A DNA stretch of 64,000 nt from Carettochelys insculpta (lineage: Eukaryota > Chordata > Testudines > Carettochelyidae). The DNA lies in assembly GCF_033958435.1 (NCBI RefSeq), contig NC_134146.1, forward strand, positions 28,728,501-28,792,500. Direction: 5' to 3'. Positions 44,561-55,668 of this stretch are shown piece by piece. The translations under genes and the position numbers were made by a program. How positions within the stretch are numbered: position 1 is the stretch's first letter; the number at the start of each line of letters is the position of its first letter. Under the pieces are notes generated by a model, which was not told the origin of the DNA, made no database searches, and was given only the letters and a program-made list of their open reading frames with translations.

Positions 44561-47269
44561 GCAAGTTCCACACATCATCTTTCTACGTGGAACAAAACTT
44601 GATGTGCCAAAATATTATGAGAAAGATTTTCCTTAATTAATTCCTGGCCATCCAACAGCTCAAACTACACAATTCAAAGGGATTTTGGTAGTCCAGACAA
44701 CATTTAATTTAACACATACACCAGCAAAGCTCAACACTAGTGATGAACTTAAAACAGAAAGAGCATGTACTAAACTATTGTCACTATCACTCAGTATCCC
44801 CCAAGGATTATCGCCACAGAAGACAAAAGGATGGTCAAGCTGTTTGAGGCACAGCCAGGAGTGCAAGTGATTGTCACAAACATTTGTCCAGCTCAAGCTG
44901 GACAAAAAAATGGAAAAAATATATATGAATATTTTTGTGAATTCTGAATTACGCTTCATTTCAGCCTTACTCCCAGGAAGAGAGGCTCACAGAAAGTTAT
45001 TTTCCAATCTGGAGCCAAGATTTGTGAAGCAAGGAAGAAAATGCTGTTAAGAAATATTGGATCACCCAGTCAAGGAAAAGATCAGGAGCAACATCATGTG
45101 ATTCATCATGCAGCTTGAATGGCAAAGTCCAAAAGCTGAAGGACCACTCTGAAGAATGTGGGTAATCCACTAACTGATGTGTAGTCCTATAAATCTTTCA
45201 GCACATGAATTTGACCAAAGTACAAACTTTGAACAACTGTAGTATGTTCATAGACAATTTTGTGAGGAGAAGATGAGGCTAAAAAGATAGCCCATAACTT
45301 TGGGAGGAGGAGGCAGAATTAAAGGTTCAGGATGGGCACGTGATCACCCCACATGTTGCCTCAGGGGCCCTTCTCACTCACCCTGTGGCTTCCACACCTG
45401 GTCTCACTGTCGTTACCTTGCTCACTTCAGAGCTTCCTCTGCACCGCTTCCATCACCTGCCCACTGTGGGTACGGCGCCAGCTGGAGTTTGTGCCGGGCA
45501 CTCATTATCGAGCAGGTAGCTGTGACTGTGGATGAGGAAGGTATGGGACCCAATAGGCTTCTCCCACCACCTCTGGCAGAGCTGTTCTCCCAGACCAGAT
45601 TCTTTTCCTTGCTCTGGGCACTCCGAGCTGAGCTCAGGTGATAGCGTCTTTCCCAGGCACATCCCCCTCAGCTGTGTTGAGCCCAACTCTGCCCTGTGGT
45701 ACACATGTGACTCCTCACAGCCCCTGCCACACAACACCTCTGGGTTAAAGTTTCTGAATAAATTATTTGCAACAAATAATGTGGCCAGCTCTTGTGTAGC
45801 AAACGTTAACATAAGCTGTATTTAAGGTAGGAAAAAAGATCTGTAGAATAGGTTAGCTGTCCATATAGATACACCTCATTTTAAACCATGATGGTTTACG
45901 TAGTGAAGACTGGCACAGAGTAAGATGAACATAAAGGCAATGTAGTCCAAATTATCCCTTGTCCCTACATACCTGATCTTCGGCTGAATTCAGCATAGAT
46001 GAAACAGACTGTATGTATACAGACAAATTGATAAACAACTCTACGTGTATCAGAGTTCATTAAGTATCAGTCTGGAAGTCTTCTCTTTCAACCAGTGGCA
46101 TTGACTTTCAGGTGAATGTTCTGCACTGTACATGTCTGGTTATAGCAAGCTCACACAGCCCTCACCCAGCACAATGGTACCATATGTTCTGACAGTCTAA
46201 ACAAAAATGGAGTATACCCTCCAGAGTCTACACTCCAGTTCAATTATCACTGGCAATGTTGTAAGCTCATTGTGCAATAGCAAACTCACCCATGAGCTTT
46301 GCTTTCTCAACTGTATGGCACAGCTTATGCAGGACTTTCCAGAGGGTAAATGTACTCCTGGAGATCTTCCAGCAGATGCTTTCAATATCTGTACACATTT
46401 TGCACCGTCTGGAAAAAAAAACTACGGGGGAGACATAATACCTCCATATAAAAATAAAAAAGCCTAGCTAGAAACAATACTCTCTGAAAATTGTAGAAAG
46501 ACTTACGTTACTGACAGAACATACCACTCCTAGAGTAAGGAATACTAAAAGGACAATAAAGTGTAACTCTTTAGTAGCGAAGGTGGATGCAATATTACTT
46601 TTCAACCATCAGCAAATATTCATTACCTCAGGAGCAACATCGCTGGAGTTAGTGAGGAGTTTCATGGGCATAGAACAGCATGAGAGCAGACTCGAGCTCC
46701 CATAACTGATGCCACTGAAAACCAGATGAATCATAATCTTTCCCCCACTTCTACAACAATCCACAAAGCTTTACAACAAGATTTTGGTAAGTAAAGTTTT
46801 TGGCTGTCATGCAACCAGCTATTACAGCTGAAAGAGTCTATCTATTTCCCTTCACCCCACTGATTGGCCTGCCCTTCCTTCCCAAGTAATCCCATTGGAG
46901 TCAACGTCATCTGGTGAGACTAACAATATTTTAATCAGGTACAAAAGTAGATTGCTTGTGAAAATGTATGGAACTTAGGCCAGCACTGTACTGTGTCAAT
47001 TTCCACTATTTTCACAAAAGTGACATCAACTGTCTGTAAAGTCTGCATAAGCTTGGTACGAGTTTCACACTACCTGCATAAAGTAGCTATTTATTGGGGT
47101 ATCAAAATGTGATTTTTTTTTACTGTTCCACAAAAAGGGACAATTATTGTCACACACTCTAGGCAGATAAGCATAAAATCCCCAATTGACAAAAGAAGAA
47201 ACTGAAACACAGAGGGATTTTAGTACTACGAAAACAACATTCCTTGCTGCTCCCTTCTGTTAACACTCC
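44561..47269. other. unique noncoding DNA
   Basis: No gene recognised. 45290-45740 is moderately GC-rich and carries 97-119 codon frames on both strands without any family signature. It ends at AATAAATTATTTGCAACAAAT. A perfect hairpin, ATTATTTG-CAA-CAAATAAT, lies at 45762-45780. Confidence 0.45.
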
Positions 47270-47500
47270 TCCCGGATGGACCTGAAAGTGCTTTGTAGAG
47301 GTGGACAGTGTACAAGTGCCATCATTCTCTTTTTACAGATGAGAAAACCAAAACTTAGAGCAGTTAAGTGATATGTCCAAGATGCTACTGTGGTTCAGTG
47401 AAAGAGCCAAATATAGCTCAGAAATAGCCGTGAGGAGCTTTCTGCTCTATCTTACCATGACTTACTCAAGTCTACATAGCTAATTAGTGGCAGAAATCAA
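47270..47500 (+). repeat. MIR-like SINE fragment
   Basis: GAAAGTGCTTTGTAGAGGTG, then ATTCTCTTTTTACAGATGAG, AAAACCAAAACTTAGAGC and AGTTAAGTGATATGTCCAAG match the sense MIR tail (ATTTTACAGATGAGGAAACTGAG, GGTTAAGTGACTTGCCCAAG). A second weaker echo follows at about 47456 (ATGACTTACTCAAGTCTACA) and one precedes at 47180, so more than one copy may be present. Confidence 0.6.
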
Positions 47501-48813
47501 ATGGAGAAGTTTCCTGGTTCCCTGTAACATTTTTGCTATTAATATATGGCTGTTTTTAGCATCATGTATGGCATGACATGATTTTTTAATACATATGAAG
47601 TTCTACTTCTAAAACTATACCAGGATCATCACTGTCTGACCCTGTTCCATAGCTCTGTGCTCCAATTTCTCTGTATACAGGGAGGGAGATTGTCTGACTA
47701 GCACAAGAGTAATTTTTACTCTATCTGCTTGCTGCCTAGCCAGAAAGTTATTGTTATTTTAACATGGCATTCCCACAGAGTAAGAGAGAATAGTAATACA
47801 CGTCTGGAAGGCTGAGGGCTCCAGCCAGAGCTCTACTCTCTCACTCTCAGATCCCCTAGGTTTCTCCACAGCTGGGTGTCATATTATTTTGGCTTGGAGT
47901 TATACTTGCACAGTTGGTTCCACCTGCTGTAAATTCTTTAGTCCTTGTTATCTCTGCAGCAGCTCTTGGCCTTTTAAAAGCTAAGTGAGTGAAGAAAGAG
48001 GAAGGGATGGCATGTGCTTGATGTTCAAACTGCAATTTTATTTTCCACACACTCCTCAGATTTATAGTTCAAACTACATTTTGGGAAATCACAGTGTGAC
48101 ACAATGAACTATAAACCACTGTAGCTACTATAAGCCGCAAATTCTACCCACAAGTATATGATTGAGATTGTAAATCCATTATAACTTCAAGGACTGCAAT
48201 GTTTAGTTGCTGTAATAGAGGAAGTCTGGAGTTTTATTTATGTAAATGAGCACAGAATCTAGATCTATACCTTCAGCCTAATGTCTCACTGCACATCCAA
48301 GGCATTGCCAATACCTAAGGGAAGAAGAACCCTAATGTTTTCTTATTTACCCCGGTCTCAGGCACAATATTTCATGCTATATACAATTAATGCTCTGTTT
48401 GTGCCAGTACTAAGTACTGGCATGTTGGCAGCCCAGACACGGGATTGGGTGGAGGTAAGGTGCCAGTGGAGTCACAGAGAAAAGCACCACACACACAAAC
48501 ACCACAAGGCAGTAATGGAGAAGTGGAGGACGACACAGACTGGCTACTGTAGCAGATGGGTTATTAGCTTTTAAACACATTCTTGGATGCAAAGCCATCT
48601 TAGATAAGTCAGACACATGGTGGATTGAAGCCCTGCTAGTAGGTGATACAAAACTTAGTGACTTCTCATTCATTTATTTCCATTTCATTTAACTTAGGAA
48701 GTCTGATGTGTGAATACAGAGAAAACAAATGCAAACGTACATCAGCAAGCATTTTTGACTGATGTTGCACGTTAAGCAGATATTTTCAGAGAAATATCAA
48801 CAGTGACTCCAAA
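47501..48813. other. unique noncoding DNA
   Basis: No recognised gene or repeat. Confidence 0.5.
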
Positions 48814-49219
48814 GGTGTGTCTACACTTGCATTCTTCTTTTGAAAGTATGCAAGTGCAGTAAATCAAAAATGCAAATAAGGTACAAATTTGCATATTGGC
48901 ACCTCATTTGCATATTCTAATTTCAAAAGAGTTTCTTTTGAAAGAAGAAAACCAGCATAGACACTGCTCTGTTGAAAGTAAACTCCATCTTCAAAAGCAT
49001 CCTTCTTCCAATTAAATAAAGGGAAGAAGGATTCTTTCAAAGATGAGTTTACTTTCAAAAAAGCAGCATCTACACTGGCTTTCTTCTTTCAAAAGAAGCT
49101 CTTTTGAAATTAGAATATGCAAATGAGGTGTCAATAGGCAAATTTATACCTCATTTGCATTTTAAATTTACCTCATTTGCATGCCTCTTTCAAAAGAGGA
49201 ATGCAAATGTAGGCGCACC
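48814..49219. mobile_element. octamer-rich MITE, copy 4
   Basis: A 406-base element with ends GGTGTGTCTACACTTGCATT and, reversed, GGTGCGCCTACATTTGCATT (17 of 20 identical). The arms stay complementary over more than 100 bases. Seven exact ATGCAAAT octamers occur, the first two at 48870-48877 and 48887-48894. An inner inverted pair (GCATAGACACTG / CATCTACACTGG) repeats the end motif inside. No clear target duplication. A 64-codon minus frame at 48864 is a by-product. Confidence 0.85.
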
Positions 49220-50109
49220 CCAAGAGCCCATTCTTCAATGGTAACAGATAACTTAGACCCCAGCATTTGTATGCAATGGGAATGACAGCCACTACACATC
49301 CAAGGACAAGGTGTGGGTGGGGTGGGGAGCAGCTCCATGCACCAGGAAGGGGTTCTTACTTTCCTAATACAAACATATAATAAAACTAGATCCTTAACAG
49401 CTGCCTTCCATCTGAGCATCTTAAGATGGTGAAGGTTTGTGGAGCAGATCTCTTCCTGAGTTGGACAAATACTGAGGCCAATCTCAAACTCTTGCCTGGC
49501 AAAGGGGAAATTCTGAGTTCCTTATTCAAAAACACTATATTTTAGCAGACTGATAGTATGAGGGGCAGGGTATGGCAGTCTTACCTTTGAAATGAACATT
49601 TTTATGGGTATGCCAATCTGGAATCAATTTTTGAAAGCCCCCTATAACTTTTATGAAGTTTTAAGATGCTATTTTCCATTTTAGATGTATAAACTCTCAC
49701 TTTTATTTTCTTACACTATCTTTATAAAAATATAACTTTTTTCCTGATTCCTTTAGGCTTTTTTGTACAGTCTGATGTAGCACCATTCAAAATCTTCTCT
49801 GCTGTCAGTGTGTGGTGTCTTTGGAACGCCTTATGCTTCAATGAGCTGAGAGACATTTTAGAGGCCAGATAACAGGCTACTGAATGTAGCTGCAAATTCT
49901 GCCAAATTTCAAGGCTGTCCTATTTTTGTAGGGAGGGGCAGGCTAATTATAAGCCTACTGAAACATTCTGAGCTCAAGGGCTTGGGTTAACCCTGAACAT
50001 TACTTGGTTCACTTCATACTTGGGGGATGCTGACAAAAGGGAAGAGAAGAGAAGACATTGCCAATGTGAAAACAAAGTAAAAATGTGAACAGAAAGTGAA
50101 CAGACTGAA
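49220..50109. other. unique noncoding DNA
   Basis: No recognised gene or repeat. Confidence 0.45.
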
Positions 50110-50420
50110 AACAGAGGACAAGGGTGGGCCGATTGACTTACCAGGGCCCAGACAAAGTGGGAGGGGGCATCTCTGCACTCCAAGAAGGGGTCGGGCCTTG
50201 GGCAGAAGGGGTGGGGCTGGGGCAACCAACCCTCAGTGCAACCGAGAGTATGCCACAATGGTCCCCCAGGCATGCCTGAGAGCCACCTGGAGTGTGCCCA
50301 TGGTGCTCCAGTGGCAATTTAAAAGGCTTGGGCTGCATCGCCAATGCTCCTACACTAGCAGCTGCAGGAGCCCAGGAGTTCCAGGGCATTTGAATCACTA
50401 GGCTGTGGAGCATTTGGCCT
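50110..50420. repeat. GC-rich 'GGGCCCAG' repeat fragment
   Basis: CCAGGGCCCAGACAAAGTGG, GGGGTGGGGCTGGGGCAACC, then CAGTGGCAATTTAAAAGGCT. The pattern of GGGCC words followed by an AATTTAAA-GGC core is shared with the block at 51320-51610. Overlapping frames on both strands up to 129 codons are skew artefacts. Confidence 0.4.
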
Positions 50421-50939
50421 CTTTGCCATTCCTCCCCGCATTGCTGGGCCTGACAAGAGGAAGGCTGAGTTCCCCCAGAAAGTCTGGGAGGTTGAGAATG
50501 AAAAAATTCTGATGACAAAATAAACAACAGTAAATACTTATTTGTCCCTTTGTATCTTTATGTGGGGGAGGTGGGAGGGATTCTGGCGAGCATTCCCACA
50601 TTCCTGTTTCTGCTGGAATAACTTGACTCACCCTGAGGAAATAACCCACTTGATTGGCACCATAGAAGATGCTGGAACAATGCAGAGACAATTGGCATGG
50701 TCTCTGCACAAGCAGGGCATAAATATCTGCAAAGCATCCCTTTTATTTTCTAAAGTATTTAAATGACAAGAATAGGTTTTACATGCTAGAGCAAGTGGCC
50801 ACCTCTGTTAACCCAAAGGAGTCCTTCAAGCTGCTCACCAGATCTCACACACTGCCAGGTTCCACTATGCCCAGTTCTCACTTCAGTTGGGTGTCCACAC
50901 AGGAAGTGCAGAAAAGAGAGGACAGGGAGGTATGCTGCT
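50421..50939. other. unique noncoding DNA
   Basis: No recognised gene or repeat. Confidence 0.45.
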
Positions 50940-51118
50940 GCTGCCACCATCAGAGCTCACACAATGGAACAGGCTGCTTAGGGAAACTGTGGAAGTTCCT
51001 TCACTTGAGGCTGGGTAGGTATCTGTCTTGGAGAGTCTGGGCACAATGAATCTAGCATCATCTCAGGTGGTTAGACTAGAGGACCCCGGTGGTCACTTCC
51101 AACCCTCTGGTTCTGTGA
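50940..51118 (+). mobile_element. CR1 LINE 3' end (sense)
   Basis: Short 5'-truncated tail: ATGGAACAGGCTGCTTAGGG, CTGTGGAAGTTCCTTCACTT, AGGCTGGGTAGGTATCTGTC, TTAGACTAGAGGACCCCGG and TTCCAACCCTCTGGTTCTGT. This is a different CR1 subfamily from the one at 24613, with a decayed terminal tip. Confidence 0.75.
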
Positions 51119-51319
51119 AAATAAATCCAAGTGAATCATTCCCATCAGTAGAATTACTCCTGAATTACTCTGATGCCATCAGATTATTAGCCACTTGTAG
51201 TCCAACTTTTTGTTAAAAGCAAGTCTGAATCCACAGTACAGATGTAATTTTCCTCCTTCGCAGTGTTTACCAAGTGGCTTCTAATAAAGATATTAACAGG
51301 GATCAATTGTCTTGATACT

Positions 51320-51610
51320 TTTCTCAGGCTAACACGCCCAGCGCCAGGAGAGCAAATGTGACAGTTGCCCTGGGGCCCAGCAATACGAAAGGGCCTGGAG
51401 CTCCCAGCTGACAGCATCCGAGGTCAGAGCCTGAAGCTCTTTAATTCGCTGCTGGAGCACCATGCACCATGCTCTCGGCAGCACTGAAGGCTAGGAGAGG
51501 TGTGCCATGGTCTGAGCTACCCCAGGGACTGGCTGCCCCAGTGACACCCCTTCTACCCAAAGCCATGCCCCTTCCTGGGGTGCAGAGCAGGGCCTCCCAT
51601 GCCTTGCCCA
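51320..51610. repeat. GC-rich 'GGGCCC' repeat fragment
   Basis: CCTGGGGCCCAGCAATACGA, AAAGGGCCTGGAGCTCCCAG, then CTTTAATTCGCTGCTGGAGC and GGGGTGCAGAGCAGGGCCTC. The order recalls an interspersed reptilian repeat I cannot name. GC content contrasts sharply with both flanks. Confidence 0.4.
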
Positions 51611-52004
51611 GGGGCCAGGCTAGACTGATAAAATAACATGTATCTCACTTGAAAGAAATAAACACCACAGAGTGAGAGTTATGATTTTGGTAAGTCAAAA
51701 AAGTTGATCACAGTCTAAGGATTAGGATCTAACCCATTAAAAGGGATAGTGTAGTAACTCTGTAATACAGAGGCAGTAAATTCCTGTCTATATTATGCTC
51801 TCAGTATTAACCTTTACAAAGAGAAGAAGAAAATCTGACAGCATTTTGAGGAGTGAGTTAAAAAGACTGAGGTTTTTCTTGCTGACTACTGCACAGAGCA
51901 GATCGCCAAAGACCATACTCAGAGGATAGTTATCAATGCTTTGCTGCCTCCCACCCAGCCACAGCCTTTCACTGCAGGCATGCTTATCCCCATATCCTTT
52001 CCAC
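51611..52004. other. unique noncoding DNA
   Basis: No recognised gene or repeat. Confidence 0.45.
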
Positions 52005-52246
52005 TCTTTCAATCCTTTCCATATGTGGTGTCACAGTATGTCAGCTGAGGGCTAACCAGTGTCGAGTAGGGTGGTACTATCACTTCCTGTGACTTGCAAG
52101 TTATGGTTCTATTAAAGCAGCCTAAAAGTGCATTTGCTATTTTTGTAATATCACATTGCTGACTCATAGTGAGATTGTGATCCACAACTCTAGATCCTGG
52201 TCAGGAATGCTGCTGCCAAGCCATTTATTCCTCATCTGCATTTGTG

Positions 52247-52575
52247 TACATGTTGAACCTCTCTAGTCCAGCACCCTCAAGACCTGACCAGTGTTGAACA
52301 AGAGAATTTGCTGGACCACAGGAGATCAATATTGTCTAGCAGCATTACTAACACTTCCCTTGCTTACTAGGCTCTTTGAAGACATTTAGGGATAAATGAC
52401 AGCTAAATAAGAGCACAGAACACTGACAGCCAGGAGTGGTGGCCAACAACAACCTTTATGAGACCACAAGAAAGTTGGCCACACCCATGATAAGTGGTCA
52501 GCTGGCTAACTAAAATCATACCAGATTACAGATTTGCCAGACCGGGAGTGCCAGACTAGAGAGGTACGACCTGTA
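52247..52575. mobile_element. Tc1/mariner-like MITE inside CR1
   Basis: Ends are TACATGTTGAACCTCTCTAG and, reversed, TACAGGTCGTACCTCTCTAG (17 of 20 identical), each starting at a TA, as expected for Tc1/mariner TA targets. Interior words GTCCAGCACCCTCAAGACCT and TTTGCCAGACCGGGAGTGCC are partly complementary. 329 bases, no transposase. Superfamily is inferred from the TA ends and terminal sequence. Confidence 0.65.
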
Positions 52576-52897
52576 TTTGGCTTCTCTTCCCTAAGCGTAG
52601 CACCTTACATATATCTTTATTGAATTTAATTTTGTTGTCTATAGCCCAGTACTTCAATTTATCAAGACCCCTTTGAATTTTAGTTCTATCCTCCTATGTG
52701 TTTGTGCACACAAAGAGAGAGTTTTGTGCTATCTGCCAATTTGATCATTATGCATGTCTATTCCTACAGCCAGGTCATTAACAAAGATGCTAAATATCAT
52801 ACCAAGAACAGATCTCTGCGGAATCCTACTTCAGACCTGCTTCCCATCTGACATTCCATTAATAATTTCTCTTTTTCACAGTTGTTTAATCAATTAT

Positions 52898-53105
52898 CAG
52901 ATAGGTAGCTGTGTTAGTCTGTATCTTCAAAAACAACAAGAAGTCCTGTGGCACCTTACAGACTAATAGATGTTTTGGAGCATAAGCTTTCCAGAGCAAA
53001 GACCCACTTCATCATGCGTGCATCTGACAAAGCAGGTCTTTGCCCATGAAAGTTTATGCTCCAAAATATCTGTTAGTCTATAAGGTGCCACATGACTTCT
53101 TGTTG
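52898..53105 (+). mobile_element. hairpin (foldback) repeat, copy 3, with 12-bp duplication
   Basis: Starts CAGATAGGTAGCTGTGTTAG and ends CTTGTTG, exactly as copy 2. Arms: AGTCCTGTGGCACCTTACAG mirrored by CTATAAGGTGCCACATGACT, and GGAGCATAAGCTTT mirrored by AAAGTTTATGCTCC. Flanks TTAATCAATTAT (52886-52897) and TTAACCAATTAT (53106-53117) match at 11 of 12 bases. Inserted in an old CR1. Confidence 0.87.
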
Positions 53106-53265
53106 TTAACCAATTATATATCTGCCTAATTATAGTTCCTTCAAGTCCACATTTTTCCAGCTCACTTTTCAGCATTTCATGTTAGATTTCATGAAAAATC
53201 TTGCTGAAGTCCAGGTGTATAATGTCCACTGCATTCCCCCATCCATATGACCAATTATTTTGGTG

Positions 53266-54954
53266 TACAAAAAGCAGAATGTACTTGGGCCAGCCTTTAT
53301 TTTGAGACAAGCTGAATCTACAGAGCTTGTTCTTTGAATTCAGCTCTTCAGCCGTTCAATGCAAAATAAAAACATTTTTTCTGCATCATCAGAGCCAAAT
53401 GGGTTATTGCCAAACCCCTATATTAAAAAAGATATGGGTTTTTTTTTCAGATGCCCATTTAAGGAGGCAGCAACATTGTAGCTATTCCTGCATCTAGGTT
53501 TTGTTGATTGGTAGTTTGAATTAAGATGAAGGAAGGAGAAGCAGATCTGCCCCTAGAGAGTGCATGGTCAGAGAAAGCCTCGCAGCACGTAGCTCTCAGA
53601 TCTTAAAATTGCTAAACATTACCAAAATGTGAATATAATATTTATTAGGTCTAGAGAATCCACCAGGATTAGGAATCATAGAAAGAGGATTTTTTTTAAT
53701 TTATTTTGAAATGTATCAGATCGCACAAAAGGTCAAGTATTATCACCCAAAATAAAATGGGAAGAAAAATATACATATCCATTCTTTCAAGACAGCTAAG
53801 GTATAATTTAACTACATTATCTCATTGCTTTCAGTTAGGGATAGAATCCAAGCATCAAAATAACAGTGGCTTCTAATTGCAAGGGGGAGAGAAGAAGAAA
53901 AACAATATAAAAGCTCAGTCAGCCATTGCATAACTAGGAACAAATGCAACTTGGTCACTTGGGTTTGGAAAACAATTTTCTCCAACACAGATTGGCAATG
54001 ATCTTGGGAGGCATTTTTTGCCTTCCTCTGCAGGACATGGGTCACTTATTATCTGGGTATCTCTCATTTAATAATTTACCTACCATTGTGGTGGCTTGGG
54101 CCGTGATGCATTCCCTGAACTTTCCTATTCTCTCCTTGTGGGACGTAAGAGTTTAATCTCCTGTGGACTGTAATACATTGGTATCATTTTGTTTTCTGAG
54201 TGCAGGTACTAGTTGGTGTTGGTGGCCTGTGATATACAAAAGGTGATCTGTCCTTAAACTACATGACTCTGTTTAATAAGCCGTGCACTGTAATACAGCA
54301 TGAAACACTCTATGTATCTCTAGACTAATATATACCAGATAAATATTTAAAATCCAGTTAATATAACACAAGAGAGAGTATGCTACAACCAAAACTGTTA
54401 ATATAACAAAAACACACTGTCACTGCTCCAGGTTTGCTAGTGAATATGTGCACAGTACAGTTTAATATTTAGTGATAGTAAATCAAACCTAAAGACTTCA
54501 AACCAACAGCAAATACAAAATCAAAGTGCTGTTCGTATTTCATATAATCAATGTATAACAGGGTAGAACTGGCATAGAAAAATACTAAACAAGTGGCTGT
54601 GAACACCAAACAGCTAAACTAAAAATCTTATTGCAAAAGCACATAAAATTACTCTCCCTGTTGAAACAGATACCATATGATGGTGCACATTATAAAGCCT
54701 AAACTTGCAAGGCTGTCTGTGTCTTGAGTCAAGGTAGCTTTCTAGAACTTAATCTCTTCTAGCATTTTGTAGAAACAACATTCCTTTAACAGGCAGTTTC
54801 TTCATTGTACGCAGTCTTAGCTTCATTTGCCATCAAGTGCTGTTAAACCTCAATAGAAAACTCCTTGAGAGATTTCAGCTTTTTCCTTCTCTACTAGATT
54901 AATGAGACTTAAGATCGACACAGAGCTTATTCTTTTATAGTTCACTGTCAGCAC
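53266..54954. other. unique AT-rich noncoding DNA
   Basis: No recognised gene or transposon over 1.7 kb. Confidence 0.5.
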
Positions 54955-55668
54955 ATTTTCATGTCTAGCAGATGTAAGGAATGTGCCAGCAGGAACTCTG
55001 TGCTGCTGAAGGCTGGGAGGAATGTGTCTCCCAGAAATCATTTGCCTGAGAATGCAAAGGTGTGCCAGCAGGAACTCAATGCCGGTGGGCGGTGTGACTG
55101 GCGGGTGGCCGGTAGGAGAAGCAGTGGATGGAAGGATGGCGTGACCAGCGGATGGCTGGTAGGAGCAAGCAGAACGCCAGACTGGCACAAAGGTGGCATT
55201 GTCTCAGGTTCCATGAGGAAATGCATCAGCATGAGGTGTCAGTGCCTGCACAGACTGGACCAAGTTGTAAGTGGGGCATTTGAATTGGGGGGTGCAGAGA
55301 AAGTTGGGTGTGTGGATTGGCTGTTTACAGTATTGGACTGGTGAGCCTGAGAGGCCAAGGACATTGCTCAATGCAGTTGAGCTGGGACAGTTACTTGAGG
55401 ATTGATTATGAACTCTGGGTGTGATAATTTTCCCAAGCTTATGCTAATTGACTTTTCTGCCTATTTTATTAAAAGTCTTTTTCTACACTCAGACTCTGTG
55501 CTTGTGAGTGGGGAAGCATTGCCTCTCTGAGGCGCCCAGGGGTGTGTGATGTTCCCAGGCTACTGGGTGGGGGCTTGAGCTGGTTCTGTGTGAGATGGAT
55601 GAAAAGGAACCCCTAGATGTTGAAACCAGCCCTGATTGCTGCCAATTCCTTCTGGCAGAAGGGTTGCA
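54955..55668 (+). mobile_element. solo LTR, same family as 5270-5621
   Basis: The 3' part has a poly(A) signal ATTAAA at 55468, then GTGAGTGGGGAAGCATTGCC, GAGGCGCCCAGGGG, CTACTGGGTGGGGGCTTGAG, AGGAACCCCTAGATG and a CA end at GAAGGGTTGCA. The 5' part contains direct repeats: TGTGCCAGCAGGAACTC at 54982-54998 and 55061-55077, and GGCCGGTAGGAG / GGCTGGTAGGAG. No primer-binding site follows at 55669, so a solo LTR is likely. The 5' limit is uncertain. A 127-codon frame here is not a recognised protein. Confidence 0.6.

Larger units (their letters stand above)
52005..53265 (-). mobile_element. old CR1 LINE (antisense) with two insertions
   Basis: Three segments read as one antisense CR1: 52005-52246 (GTCAGCTGAGGGCTAACCAG, GTCGAGTAGGGTGG, CACATTGCTGACTCATAG), 52576-52897 (TATCTTTATTGAATTTAATT, TCATTAACAAAGATGCTAAA, GATCTCTGCGGAATCC) and 53106-53265 (TCCACATTTTTCCAGCTC, GCTGAAGTCCAGGTGTATAA). 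The gaps are filled by a mariner-like element and a hairpin element. It is strongly diverged, among the oldest CR1 copies here. Outer limits approximate. Confidence 0.75.

Noticed and set aside
45300..45825. Possible processed pseudogene (113-119 codon frames, AATAAA at the end)
   Set aside because: I recognise no parent protein in any frame, and there is no poly(A) tract or target duplication.
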